A stretch of 64,000 nt of DNA from Drosophila persimilis (taxonomy: Eukaryota > Arthropoda > Insecta > Diptera > Drosophilidae): the NCBI RefSeq assembly GCF_003286085.1, contig NW_020825288.1, forward strand, positions 23,374,001-23,438,000, given 5' to 3'. How positions within the stretch are numbered: the stretch's first letter is position 1; the number at the start of each line of letters is the position of its first letter. The notes under the pieces were generated by a model. It was not told the DNA's origin and made no database searches. It was given only the letters and a program-made list of their open reading frames with translations. The translations under genes and the position numbers were made by a program. Positions 35,201 to 48,990 of this stretch are shown here, in pieces.

Positions 35201-36781
35201 GTGCTTAAAGTCTAGTCCAATCGACATTCCTCTTCCTTCGAATATTGCATGTATGTACGTAACTAATATTTAACGATGTCCTAGTTTTGTGTTGCGCGAA
35301 ATGAATAATTTAGGGGAACCTTTTCTACAGTTCTCCGTGCTGCCACCACGCCACCTCTTGTGCCCGCCCCTCCACACGCTTTCCACTTACTTTACGCCTA
35401 TTCATCGAACTACTGCAATATACGCCCCACATTGTTTTTACTTAACCCCACATCTGTTACACACACACACACACCCACACACACATCACATCCTATTTGT
35501 ACTATGATATATATATCATTTGTTGATTACTTTTAATTATGCTCTGCACTCGATGGCTCGATAAAATCCAGTGTTTTGCGTAGTACGTGCCCGCCCAGTG
35601 TGTCCCCATGCTATGCCATAGGATATTGTTTCCTCTTTTGTTCTACTGCTGCTCGGTCACACTGTACCCCGAGTACGTTGTAGAACGCGAAACATGTGCA
35701 ACAACGAACATTTTTGCATTTCAAATACGATTAAAAATAACCCCCCCTACCCCGGAAACCCCTTACCCCTTTGCCGACAACACACAAAATTGTTTTATTT
35801 TGCACGTTCGTTCGTTGTTGTTGTTGCAAATGTAGTTGTTTTATTTTCAAAATCAAATTTAAATAAAATCAACCTTTACATTTAAAATAATTTCTCATTG
35901 TTGAAAGAAAGTGTCATATGGTTTTTTTTTTACAACTAAAAAAAAAAACATTTCTTCTTCTAACATGATTTGAGTCGTATTACATAAATATTTAATGCTG
36001 ATGCTTCTCTTGTGTTGTTGATGATGATGATGATGATGATGTTGTTGTTTTTGTGCGGGAAACAATGCAATAGAAACAAAAAAGTAATCACCATAATACA
36101 ACAAAATTCGGTGTTTACAAAGGAAGGAGACGGATGGCAACTGTGTGGCACAGGCACCGACACCGACACCGACACCGAAAGCCAGCGATAAACAGAGAGA
36201 CGAAGAGACGGAGAGTCGCAGAGAGAGAAGCAAGTAGAGCAACAACATTGTAACAACAACAAAAAGCGACGAAGCAAAGGTGTTTTCCAGCACTACTAGC
36301 TGAAGGAAACGAAAAGATATGGAAGATGGAGCTTGTGCTTGTGCTTGTGCTTGTGTGGGTGTATGCGTGGTTCGTTCACGCTTTTGCGTGCTTAGATTAG
36401 TGTGTGAGAGAGTGACATCAACAGCTATATAGCTACGGGCTTTAGCTAGAGAAGGCAACAGCGACAGCAGCAGCAACATCATCATTGTCAGCGACAGAAA
36501 GTCGTGCTCAGTGTCCCCGTTCCCGTCCCCATCGTCTCTCTTCCACCCCTTTGCCTCCTACTCTACTATCCACACACTGCGCTCAAAAATACAAAAAAAA
36601 AAACAATATTTTTGTTGCATTACATTACAAAAAAAAAAAAAAGAACAACAACAACTAACTCCAGTAGTGTAGATGCAAGAAATAACAAAATAAGACAAAT
36701 ACAATACCAAAAAACCATCCAAAAAGAATGACAAACATGAATGACTAAAGCTGTTTAACTGTTGTCTCCCACTACTCTCTA

Positions 36782-36817
<36 letters not shown>

Positions 36818-39800
36818 ACGCCCCCTGCCCACTCTCCCTCTCTCAATCTTAATCTCTCTCTCTGTCTGAACGTGAATTGTAAAAGGATCTAAAAACAACA
36901 ACAACAACAACAATAAACAACCACAAGACAAGAACACGACGACAACACCAACAACAAAAGCAACAAAGCTTTCAACAGCAGCAACGACTACAGCAAAGCA
37001 CCATTCAGCGATAGGTGCAGAAAAGCTTTCAGCAGCACCAACAAAGGTTACAACAACAAGTGGAACAAAGTTCTCAACAACAGTGGCAAAGCATTCATCA
37101 ACAACAAGTGCAGCCATAAAGCTAACGACAAATTCAACAACAGCAGCGGCAAAGTTTACAATAACTTCGACAAGAACAACTGTCACAAAGCTTTCAACAA
37201 CAACTGCAAGCAGGCATTCAACAACGACAACCACTACAACAGAGTCAATAGCAACAGCAAAAACGTCGTCAGGCTATCACCAACGTGCCGCCCCCCATGG
37301 ACAGGGGGCGGGGCCAGCTCCAGGTGCTTCATCAGCTGGTGGTGGCGGAATGCTGCCACGTGCCACACGCAGCAACAGTAGCCATAATAGCCACAACAGC
37401 CATGGCAACATAAGCAATGCAATTGTTGATTATAGTATTATGGGCACGCCCCCGACAGTAGTGCCACACATGACAGCCACGCCATATGCCTTGACAGTGC
37501 AACAACAGCCACCTGGGGCACCTGGAGCACCGCCCCAACCACCGCCACAATTGTTGCCCACACATCAGTTTGCACATTTGTCTTCCTTTGTGACACCCAC
37601 GGCGGCAGGGCATTATCCTCCCTACTTTGCACAGCAGCCGCCACCGCCGCCGCCCCAGCAGCAGCATCATCATCATCATCCCCAACCGCACCAGCAACAA
37701 CAGCCCCACTACTACCACAGTTCTGTGGCAGTATTACACCAACCGCCACCACATCATTATACCTCCACAGGGGCAGGACCACCGCCGGCACTGTATCAGC
37801 AGCAGCCGCCGCCACAGCTGACGCGCTACACGGGTGGTGGAGGCGCCACAGCTACAGCGACAGCAGCCACATTTGTGCCACCGACGCAGCAGCAACAGAG
37901 CTACAATCAGCAGCAGCAGCAACAGCAACAGCAGCACTCGTCCCTGCGACGCAGTTCACGTGGCAAGACGGGTTCCTGTGTGAGTTCGGCGGCAGCGGCA
38001 CAGCAGCAGCAGCAACACCAATCACTCGGCAACGCTGCTGCTGCTACTGTTCAACAACAACAGCAACAGGCACACCAACAGCCGCAGTTGCTGCCACCGC
38101 CGGGCACCTATCAGTACCAGCAAGTCGGTGGCAACACCGTTGTTGTGGCCGTGCGACACCAGCAACAGTTGCAACAGCAACAGCAACAGCAGCAGCAGCA
38201 CTTGGCTCTCCAGCAACAGCAGCAGCAGCAGCAGCGTGCCACAATCGTGCAACCGGGATTCCTCTTCAGCTATCGGAGTAACCATCCCCAACAACATCCG
38301 CCGCATCCTGCGCACCCCTCGCAGCAGCAACAGACGCAAGCAACTCAACAACAGTCGCAGACAACTCAACAACAGATCCATCAGGGGCCCAAAGCGACGC
38401 ATAGCAGTGGTAAGAAGACGATGATGATGAAGAAGGAGGAGAAGAAGGAAGAAGAGGATGAAAGGATGAGAAACCGCCAGCAAACGAAAGCAGGGAAAAG
38501 CGCCCCAAATCATTGTTTAGGATTGGGATTAGGATTATTTTAGGCGGGGGGGGAAGGGAATTTCCCATTCGTGAGCAGAAAGAATAAGCTAAACACACAC
38601 ACACACACACACACTCATGCACGTACTCTCTCTCGCTCTCTACCTCCCTCCCTCCCTCCTTCACACACACTCTCACACACGTACTCTGCCCTAGGATTTA
38701 ATGATTCCAGAATACAGTCGTGGTCCGCTGTAAATATATACATATGTACAAATGTAGGTGTATAGGGTCTCTCGTCTCCTATTTGTGGTGCTGGTTATGG
38801 TCTGGGAAAAAGCCCAATCCCTCCACCCCCGCCCCGAACTGCACCCCCAATGCCCTGTCCTACTCTCACACTGTCGCTCGAGGGCTGGCTCTCTCTCTCT
38901 CTCTCTCTCTGTCTTTGCTCGCGGTGTCTGGCCCACTCTCCTCCAACCAATTCTATCCGCAATCTCCCGTTAAATAAGAAGAAAAACTAAATACCGTTTT
39001 GCATTTATCTCTCTCTCTCTCTCTGTGTGTGGCTGTCGCGCCTCCTCCCTCGCCTCCACCTGTGTCGTGTCGTGTGGCATAAACAACAAACATTCTGATT
39101 AGCAGCTTCGGATGCTTTAACCTATAGTTTGATGGCACAACAACCGCCAAGTGGACCGCCGCATGCAGGTGGACAGCAAGTAACGCCAGGTAAACCATAT
39201 ATCCGATCAGTTATTGCACACACACACACACACACACACACCACGCACACACAACACACCCATTACACCCATTACACATTTTGCTTTGATTTTGATTTTG
39301 ATTTGTACATCCCGCACCCCACACCCCCCACACCCCATACACATTTTGCTTTGATTTTGATTTGTACACACAACCCTCCCACAAAATCCACGCATTTACA
39401 GGGTGACCCTCTCCCCTCCCCCTTCCTCCAGGTGGCAGCACACTTAATTGTTATCGAAATTCGACCAAAAACCACTAAAACTATGCTTTAATTGCCTTAT
39501 TTTGTATCATTTTATCTAGTTTTTATTCTTTTGTTTGGTTCCTTTTAGTTTTTGATTTTAAGTTCTTTTCGTTTTCTATTTTTATGTATCCTCCAATCGA
39601 TTAACAGCTTATCGATCGTTGCCTTGCCTATCGAAATTCGTACATCTCTTAGTTTACCACGCTTTCCAACACTGTGAAGTTTGAGACAAACTTTAAATTT
39701 GAAATTTTCCAAAGAAAAATAACGAACAAAAAATGAAAAAAAAAAAGGAAAAACTTGATTGTCTAATCCCCCCTTCCTTTCATTTCACTTTCGAAATTTC

Positions 39801-42800
39801 TGTTGAATGTTTTTTGAAAACAAAAACTCCAAACTCAAAACCCAATCACACACGTCTCACTTACTACGAAATATCTTGCCTGTCGTATCGTCATGTCTGA
39901 CTATGACTATTCTAACGATGAGTTTTCTTTGTTATTCGATGCCATCGTAGGTACCAACTCGACCAACCTCAGCATCGTTGCGGCCGCCTTGAGTGCCGCC
40001 CGGGACGTTCGCGAGTCGATAGCCGGCGTAGGAGGAAGCAGCAGCGGCAGTGGTGCCTCAGGAGCAGCAGTAGGGTCTGCTACAGGAGGTGGATCGTCTG
40101 CAGGTGGAGCCAGCGCGGTGGGCGCTACCAGCAGCAGCAGCGGCGGTGCCGGCTCAGCCAGCCAAAGCAACAATGTGACTTCTGGCGGCGGATCAGTGGC
40201 AGGCGGTGGCTCTGGCTCGGCCACCACCTCGACCACGAACAGCACCACCACCCAGCATGGAGCCGCCGACTCGGAGAGCGATGACAGCGAGGTGGGTCGT
40301 CTGCAGGCCCTGCTCGAGGCCCGCGGCCTGCCGCCGCATCTGTTCGGCGCCCTGGGGCCCCGCATGACTCACATCCTCCATCGCACGATCGGAAACAGCA
40401 GCAGCTCCAAGGCCAACCAGCTGCTCCAGGGACTGCAGTCGCACGACGAGTCCCAGCAGCTGCAGGCCGCCATCGAGATGTGCCAGATGCTGGTGATGGG
40501 CAACGAGGACACCCTGGCCGGATTCCCCATCAAGCAGGTGGTGCCGGCCCTCATCAATCTGCTCCGCATGGAGCACAACTTCGATATCATGAACAACGCC
40601 TGTCGCGCCCTGGCCTACATGCTGGAGGCCCTGCCCCGCTCCTCGGGCACGGTCGTGGAGGCTGTGCCCGTGTTCCTGGAAAAGCTGCAGGTCATCCAGT
40701 GCATGGACGTGGCTGAACAGAGTCTCACGGCCCTCGAGATACTTTCGCGCCGCCACAACAAGGCCATCCTGCAGGCCAACGGCATCTCGGCCTGCCTCAC
40801 CTACCTGGATTTCTTTTCGATTGTCGCGCAGCGCGCGGCTCTCTCCATCACCGCTAACTGCTGCCTGAACATGCACTCGGAGGAGTTCCACTTTGTCTCC
40901 GAGAGTTTGCCCAACCTCGCCCGCCTGCTCTCGCAGCAGGACAAGAAGTGCGTGGAGAGCGTCTGCTCGGCCTTCTGCCGCCTGGTGGAGAGCTTCCAGC
41001 ACGACAGCAAGCGCCTGCAGCAGATCGCCAGCGCGGATCTGCTCAAGAACTGCCAGCAGCTGCTGCTGGTCACCCCGGCCATACTGAACACGGGCACCTT
41101 CACCGCCGTCGTCCGAATGCTGAGCCTCATGTGCGGCAGCTGCCCCGACCTGGCCATCTCGCTGCTGCGCAACGACATTGCCGCCACCCTGCTCTACCTG
41201 CTGACAGGGAACGCGGAGCCGGCTGCGGCCAGTGCCACGCACGTGGAGCTCATCTCCCGCTCCCCCTCGGAGCTGTACGAGCTGACGTGCCTCATTGGGG
41301 AGCTGATGCCGCGCCTGCCCCTGGACGGGATCTTCTCGGTGGACGCCCTGCTGGACAGACCCACGCTCAACACCCAGGACCAGGTGCACTGGCAGTGGCG
41401 CGACGATCGCGGCGCCTGGCACAACTACTCGACCATTGATTCGCGCCTCATCGAGGCCGCCAACCAGAGCAGCGAGGATGAGATCAGCCTCAGCACGCTG
41501 GGACGCACCTACACCGTCGATTTTCATGCCATGCAGCAGATAAACGAGGACACTGGCACCACCCGTCCAGTGCAGCGCCGCATGAATCACAACTATGTGG
41601 CGCCCATGGCTGCCGGACAGGATTTGACCACAAACTCCTCAGCGGCGGCAGCAACAGCAGGAGCAGGCTCAGCCCCAGCTGCAAATGGAGCCTCCACATC
41701 GGCCCAAGCAGCGGCAGCAGCAGCCTCTGCATCGACGTCCACATCCGCATCCACAGCGACAGCTACATCCTCAAGCAATGCCAACAACAATAATAATAAC
41801 AACAACAATAACAATCCACCACGAAGCCAGTCGAAACGTCGTCCCTCGCTGGACGCAAGGATTGCCTGTCTGAAGGAGGAGCGCGGCCTGGCCGCCGAAT
41901 TCATCAAGCACATATTCAACGTCCTGTACGAGGTGTACAGCTCCTCGGCGGGGCCCAATGTGCGCTACAAGTGCCTGCGGGCACTGCTCCGGATGGTCTA
42001 CTACGCCACACCGGAGCTGCTGCGTCAGGTGCTCAAGTACCAGCTGGTCTCGAGCCACATTGCCGGAATGCTGGGCAGCAACGACCTCCGCATCGTGGTG
42101 GGGGCCCTGCAGATGGCCGAGATACTGATGCGCCAGCTGCCCGATGTCTTTGGCACCCATTTCCGACGCGAGGGCGTCATCTATCAGTTCAGCCAGCTGA
42201 CGGACCCCAACAATCCGATCTGCTCGAATCCCTCGCCCAAGCCCCTGAGTGCCACGGCCACGCCCACGGCCAATGCCAATGCCAATGCCAGTGCCGGAGG
42301 CTCACAGTCGGCCCCCGCCTCGGCCAACAGCCTGCAAGTGAACCCCTTTTTCATGGACAGCAGCAGCGGCAGTGGCAGTGGCGCCCCAGGCTCGTCGAGT
42401 GCCTCGGCCACGCCGAGCAGCAGCAAACATCAGTCGTACAGTGTGAAGAGCTTCTCGCATGCCATGAACGCGCTCACGGCCAGTGCCAAGTCGTCACCGT
42501 CACCCGTGCCCGTGCCGGTTCCCACTGGATCTCTGGATGGCACAGCCTCCTCTTCCACGTCCGGATACAACTACAGCAGCTCGGCCCCATCCTCGTCGTC
42601 TTCGACGGCGGCCGGACCGCAGGCCGCCTACTTTGTGTCCACGCCGCAGGGGGATCCGCGCCAGTACGTGCACTTCCAGCAGCCGGCAGCCCCTGGACCG
42701 CCGCCGCCACAGCTGGACCTGGTGCCCAGTGGCATCCAGCAGATGTCCCAGCAGATGCTGTACACACCGGCGTCAGCAGCCGCCGCACTGGGAGCACAGA

Positions 42801-45800
42801 ACAACTACGCATCCAATCAGATGGTGGTGGCCTCCACAAGCAGTGCCGCCGCCTCCGGCTCTACGGCCGCAGCTGGCAACAACTCATCGACATCGTCCTC
42901 GTCGTCATCAGCCACGGCCCTGCAGCACAAGATGACGGACATGCTGAAGCGCAAGGCCCCGCCCAAGCGCAAGTCGCAGAGCAGCGGACGGGCCAAGTCC
43001 CGGCAGGAGGATGCCTTGGTGGCAGCTGCCGCCGCCGCTGCAGCAGCAGCAGCATCCGGATCAGGAGGAGGACCACCCATCAGTTCGGCCATGCACGATC
43101 TGCTCAGTCGGGCCACAAGTAAGTCCTAGGAATTCCCTTCCCACTCTCCTCAGATTCTAAATGATTCTACTTTCGTTTCAGGTCTCGGCGGCAGCTCTGG
43201 GGGTCGCGGTACAGCCAGCTCGGGCAGCGGCTCGGGAAGCTCCAAAAGTCGCTTCAATGCTGGGAACGCCACCAACGCCGGCTCTACGAAATCCTCGTTC
43301 TTGGCCTCGCTCAATCCGGCTCGCTGGGGCCGCCAGACGGCCCACCATCACCACCATCACCAGCAGCAGCAACAGCAGCAGCAGCAGCAGCAGTCGGCGC
43401 TGCAGCACCATGGACTGACCAAAGATTCCGGCAATGCCAACGCCAGCGTAGGAGGATCCTCCTCGGCCTCGGCCCTGGCCTACTCGGTGAGCCAGCACGG
43501 CGGAGGAGCCGTTGGCGGACTGAATGCCGCCGCCGTGGCGGCCAGCATCAGCAAGAGCATCTCCCATGCCAATCTCCTGGCGGCGGCCAATCGCGAGCGG
43601 GCCCGCCAGTGGGTCCGCGAGCAGGCCATTGACTTTGTCAAGCGCTACACGGAGCAGGAGGCGCGTCGCAGCAAGGCCTCAAGCGGAGGAGCAGCCTCTG
43701 AGAGCAGCTCCTCGACAGCCTCAAACACGCAGCTGTCGACGGCGGGCAGCACCAATGTCCTGGAGCGTCTGTCGAGCATCCTGCTGAAGTTGAACGGCAG
43801 CTACCATGACTGCCTCGACGCCCTGCTCGAGCTGAAGACGATCCTGCTGGAGAGCGACATCTCCCCGTTCGAGGTGAACCACTCGGGCCTGATCAAGGCC
43901 ATGCTCAACTACATGACCAGCGAGTCGGGTCTGGTGGACCGCGACGCGCGTCTGCGCAGCTTCATGCACGTCTTTGCTGGACTGCCCCTCGAACCCTTGA
44001 CCCAGAATGTGGGACAGTTGCCCGCGATCGAGTCGGTGGCCTTCGGGGCGTTTGTGGCCAAGCTTAATGGGTGCGTCACCCAGTTGGAGCAGTTCCCTGT
44101 GAAGGTGCACGACTTCCCGGCGGGTCCCGGCGGCAGATCCAATCAGAGCGCGTTGCGTTTCTTCAACACGCATCAGTTGAAGGTGAGTCTGGAGGCTGCT
44201 CTTACTCGTGGATCCCTTTGTAATCCTCCTTTTCTCTTTCCAGTGCAACTTGCAGCGCCACCCACAGTGCAGCAATCTGCGGCAATGGAAGGGGGGCACC
44301 GTCAAGATCGATCCTCTGGCCATGGTCCAGGCCATCGAACGCTATCTGGTGGTCCGCGGCTATGGAGGCATTCGAGCCGACTCTGACGATGACAGCGAGG
44401 ATGACTTGGACGACAATGTGGCTGCCGTGGTGATGACCCAGGCAGGCTTCAAGCACAAGCTGCAGTTCATGATCGGGGAGCACGTGCTGCCCTACAACAT
44501 GACCGTATACCAGGCCGTGAAGCAGTTCTCGCCGCTGGTCAACGAGCAGCCGGAGACTGACAACGAGTCGGAGACGCTGCTGGGCAACGCGAGCATCTGG
44601 GTGCAGCAGCACACCATATACTATCGTCCCGTGGAGGAGGAGGCATCAGCTGCAGCCCCGGCCTCCTCTAGCAGCAGCTCATGCAGCAGCAGTGCCCAGA
44701 AGCACCAGCAGCAGGCGACCAGCTCCAGCTCCTCTACCCCGAGCTATGCCAATGCCTCGTCCTCGTGCTCCTCGTCGGGAGCGGCGAGCGGCTCCTCTTC
44801 GAAGAAGTCGCACAAGTCGAGCAGCAAGTGTATGCGCAAGAAGACGGAGCTCTGGCACGAGGGCATCGCACCCAGCGTGGTGTCTGCCCTGAAGCCGTTC
44901 CTCAACAGCGTGCTGCCCGCCGACGTGGTGACCGTGCAGGACGCCTCCCTGGACGCCCTGTGCATGCTGCGCGTGATCCACGCCCTCAACCGCCACTGGG
45001 AGCATCTGTACGGCTGTGTGGTGCGCCAGAACATCATTCCGCAGTCGGAGTTTGTGCACCCGAAGATCACGGCCAAGGCCAATCGCCAACTGCAGGATCC
45101 CCTCGTGATCATGACCGGCAATCTGCCCCAGTGGCTGCCCCAGATCGGCATGGCCTGCCCCTTCCTCTTCCCCTTCGAGACGCGCCATCTGCTCTTCTAT
45201 GCCACCAGCTTCGACCGGGACCGCGCTCTGCAGCGCCTACTGGACACCACACCGGACTTGAATGCCGCCGAATCATCGGAGCGCGTAGCGCCGCGCCTGG
45301 ACCGCCGCAAGCGGGCCATTTCCCGGGCCGAGATCCTCAAGCAGGCCGAGCACATCCTCCAGGACTTTGGCCATTCGAAGGCCCTGCTGGAGATCCAGTA
45401 CGAGAACGAGGTGGGCACCGGCCTCGGCCCCACCCTGGAGTTCTATGCTTTGGTATCTGCCGAGCTGCAGCGCACGGATCTGGGCCTCTGGAACGGCAGC
45501 GACAGCTATCGCCAGAACTCTGTGACCATCGTGGATGTGGTCAAGTCCAGCAATGCTGTGCTTCACATTGAGGATGCCCTCGAGGCAACCACCATGGATC
45601 AGTCACCGCCGGCTGCCACTTTAGTCAGCAGCAGCGGCACCACCACCACCACCAGCACGACGACAACAGCAACAACCCAACAGCCGCCAAATCATCCACA
45701 TTCACATCCCACCCGCTCCAGCAGTCGCTCGCACGCCCTGCGCAGTGGAGCCGGACAGCAGCATCAGCAGCAGCAGGCGGAGCACAGCTCCTCCAATGCC

Positions 45801-47160
45801 GGCTCCAATGAGAACGCTTTAAATATGATAATCGCACAGCAAATAAGTGATATGGCTGTTCAGAATCAGAACGATACAGCCACTACGACGACCAGCACAA
45901 CAAACACCAACAGCACCACCGTGGCAGCGGAGCAGCCCCCACAGACAACCACAACCACCACCACGATGAGCTATGTGAACGCGGTGCATGGGCTGTTCCC
46001 CCTGCCTCTAGGCAAGTCCTCGAAGGTGCCGCAAATGACGAAAGCCAAGACCAAGTTTAAGTTCTTGGGCAAGTTCATGGCCAAGGCTGTGATGGATAGT
46101 CGCATGGTAAGGATATCCTTAAGGCCCATTCCCAACTGTATCTAAACTATAATTAACCGTGTGGGTTCTCCTTAGTTGGATTTGCCCTTCTCGTTGCCCT
46201 TCTATCGCTGGCTGGTCAGCGAGGAGCACTCGATTGGCCTGGCCGATCTGATGCGTGTGGCACCGGAGGTGCAGAACACATTGGTGCGTCTGCAGGATGT
46301 GGTGCGTCAGCGCGAATATCTCCTGTCCGATCCCAACCTGGATGCCATGGAGAAGACAGAGAAGGTGAGTGTTGATGCCAAATGAACCCGCAAATAAGAG
46401 TTCTAATTTTGGATATACTCGTAGATTGAGCAACTGGATCTCGACGGCTGTCCCATAGCCGATTTGGGGCTCGACTTTGTCTTGCCTGGTCACGCCAACA
46501 TTGAGCTGTGTCGCGGGGGACGCGACACGCCCGTGACTGTACACAACTTGCGACAGTATATCTCCCTGGTGAGCTACTGGTTCCTCATCGAGGGCGTACA
46601 AAAGCAGTTTGAGGCACTGCGTGAGGGTAAGCCTTGAGACAAATGCGATGAAGCCTTGAGCGTCGATCTAACTTGTTTCCCTTGTGGTTTTCGCGATAGG
46701 CTTCGATTCCGTCTTTCCCATACAACGCTTGCGCATGTTCTATCCCGAGGAGCTGGAGTGCGTCTTCTGTGGATCGGCCAATGAGCAGCAGCACCAGCGC
46801 TGGGATGCCAAAATGCTGCAGGACAGCTGCCGTACGGATCACGGCTTCCACCAGGAATCTCAGGCCATACAGCATCTGTACGAGATACTCTCCTCGTACA
46901 ACCGCGACGAGCAGCGCGCCTTCCTGCAGTTCGTGACGGGATCGCCACGCCTGCCCACCGGCGGCTTCAAGGCCCTCACCCCGCCGCTGACCATTGTGCG
47001 CAAGACCCTGGATGGCAATCAGAATCCCAATGATTATCTACCGTCTGTGATGACCTGTGTCAACTACCTGAAGTTGCCCGACTACTCCAACCGTGATGTG
47101 ATGCGGCAGAAACTGAAAGTGGCCGCCAACGAGGGCAGCATGTCCTTCCATCTCTCTTAA
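32257..47160 (+). CDS. ctrip (circadian trip), TRIP12-type HECT E3 ubiquitin ligase, ten coding exons
   Basis: Coding exons 32257-32866, 33292-34413, 36886-38409, 39106-39189, 39951-43118, 43182-44182, 44244-46106, 46176-46364, 46425-46626 and 46700-47160 join at GT/AG sites with agreeing phases into 3408 codons. Layout: disordered Ala/Gln/Ser-rich N-terminus with an acidic run (about 490-575); His/Gln/Pro-rich exon 3 (about 578-1085); ARM-type repeats as in TRIP12 (about 1230-1530); a WWE domain (about 1590-1655, [20 protein letters not shown]); serine-rich linkers; a C-terminal HECT domain (about 2866-3407). The catalytic Cys is in [13 protein letters not shown], codon 47056-47058 (residue 3374). 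It ubiquitinates substrates; fly ctrip is known for setting levels of the clock proteins CLK and PER. The HECT N-lobe carries a low-complexity insertion of about 140 residues. Exon 3 and its neighbours may be alternatively spliced. Confidence 0.95.
34414..36885 (+). other. ctrip intron between coding exons 2 and 3
   Basis: The intron is 2.47 kb, with donor GTGAGT at 34414 and acceptor AAAAG ending at 36885 behind a very long CT tract (36784-36862). No gene is seen inside. It contains CA-rich runs near 35461-35486 and many T- and A-runs. Confidence 0.6.
36784..36818. repeat. CT microsatellite forming the pyrimidine tract of ctrip exon 3
   Basis: An almost uninterrupted CT run, followed by more CTCTCT blocks, lies just upstream of the exon 3 acceptor at 36885. 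Its length could vary between individuals and so affect use of that exon. Confidence 0.7.
38410..39105 (+). other. ctrip intron between coding exons 3 and 4
   Basis: Donor GTAAGA at 38410; acceptor ATTAGCAG ending at 39105. It contains CA (38592-38613) and CT (38888-38910, 39007-39025) microsatellites. Retention of this intron would add about 45 residues, mainly Lys/Glu, before a stop at 38541-38543. Confidence 0.6.
39190..39950 (+). other. ctrip intron between coding exons 4 and 5
   Basis: Donor GTAAAC at 39190; acceptor CATCGTAG ending at 39950. A CA run lies at 39216-39243 and duplicated TTTTGCTTTGATTTTGATTT phrases lie near 39278 and 39344. DRE-like words (ATCGATTAACAGC, TTATCGATCG) at 39596-39620 leave open an internal promoter; a start at the ATG 39893 would then read into exon 5 ([11 protein letters not shown]...), but those bases look more like the pyrimidine tract of the acceptor. 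Confidence 0.5.
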
Positions 47161-48990
47161 GCAAATCAAAACCAGCAAAGAGCGGCAAAAACACTACCAA
47201 CTAAGACAACACCCAAGACCAGAAGAAATCAACTACTAAACAAAAGAAAACCAGGGCATAATGGCATACTACATATATACCATACAATATGTAGTCGGTC
47301 CTCCCCCCGCCCCAAAGTTCACGGGCACCTTTTTTGAATTCGTTTCGGTGCCGTTTCACAAATCTTATTTCTGATCGTGTGGCTACAGCACCCCCTCCAC
47401 GTGTCCCTCTATTCTTTCCATTTCCTCCAGAGATCTCTCGATAGTAGCATCTCTGACTCTGAAAAATTCGCCCAGCTTTCGGCACTTTTGCTAAATTTCA
47501 ATATTAATATATGGATATTTTTTTTGACACTTCTAAATTTCGGGAAATTGGGAATAGAGGGAAGTCCCAATCGACCATTTAATTACATGAGACACTGTTA
47601 AGCACCCCACCCCCCACACACGAAATTGTTCTTAAATAAATTGCATAGTTAAAGAAAAGCGGTTATTCGGAAGACGGTATATAATTTCAACCCCACACCC
47701 ATCCCCACTTAAATTCAGAGCAATTTATTCTTTTGATGTGAGAATAACGCTCGCGTTGTAGTTGAATTTGTTTCGGGATTTTTCTTATGCTTATGGTAAT
47801 CATTTCATTAAGTTTATTTTTATTTGTTATGTCAAACAATGTGCTCTGGCGTTTAAATATGAGTTTAATTAATTTCTAAGCATACCTACCATGTGCATAA
47901 ACGCTTATTAGTACCGAAGGATCGTAGAAGAAGGGTGATAAACGGATTACAAGAAAGTAGTAGCAGGAGGTAGAAGCAGTTGTAGCAGGCGGCTGGCGAT
48001 CTCTGGATAGATCTCGCGCCAAGGCAAATGAGGATTCATTCAGTGAAGCATAGACATTTGGAGGAACACGAGATCCACCCTTGAGAAGTTACACTTAATG
48101 AATACATAATAATCTAATATATCTTCTAATCGATTGAAAAAAAATTCTGTGTTACAAAAGAAAAGTGAAAAGAAAGGCAGAGGATAATGGATAATGGAGT
48201 AATAGATAGGCAGTTTTTGTTTCACTTTGAAAAATCTATGAAAAGCAAAAGATAAAGCGAAAGGAAAAGAAAACGCGTCAACTGGAGTTTAGAATTTAGT
48301 ACCACATCCCCCTCCCGTCTTACACCAACTATGCATATAAATTACTTATATATATATATATAGAAATCAATATATTGTATCGTAAATTGTAATATTACAT
48401 AAACGTATTGTACTGGAAGAAGAACCCCAAGCATAGAGAGACGCACATTTCGTGTGATCTGAAAACAGCAGTAGTAAAAGAAACGGAAGGATCCGAAGAA
48501 TCAGCAGGAAAGCTAATAAATAATGCAGTTTAATATTAATAAAAAAAAAAAAAACAAACAAAAAAACTATCAAATGCGAAACCGATCTTACATTACAATC
48601 TAGAAACATAAACCTTTTTGCAGTACTGATTACTGATTTGGAGGGTACGACACGACGAAGCCCGATACAAGTAAATATATATATATAAATAATATATGGA
48701 TAATATAATAATAATTATTATTAACTGAAATCAATGGCATCTCCTGGGATGCTGGTCAAGTTACATATATAACAAACAAACATGCTAGCATTAAATTATC
48801 AAATAACATTAATATTACATATTACATTATGTAGTAGTTACACCAACAACAAATACAACAATTGCTATATAAATAATAACAACAACAACAACAAGAAGGA
48901 ACAACAACAACAAGAAAAATCAAACAACCAACAAGCAAAATAAATAAAAATACAACAAAAAAATAAATGCAATCTTATTTTTACTGCAAT
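47161..48990 (+). other. 3' UTR of ctrip
   Basis: AT-rich, with no open frame of interest. A cluster of AATAAA signals at 48939-48967, in A-rich sequence with CAACAA runs, marks a plausible end and would give a 3' UTR of about 1.8 kb. Earlier AATAAA words, as near 47634, could be used as well. Confidence 0.5.

Noticed and set aside
39893..39950. ATG with [19 protein letters not shown] upstream of ctrip exon 5
   Set aside because: These bases include a T-rich tract and CATCGTAG, the acceptor that matches the phase of the previous exon; treated as intron, though an internal start is not excluded.
40193..41590. 465-codon open frame on the minus strand
   Set aside because: It is a shadow of ctrip exon 5; the plus frame carries the ARM repeats and WWE domain with agreeing splice phases.
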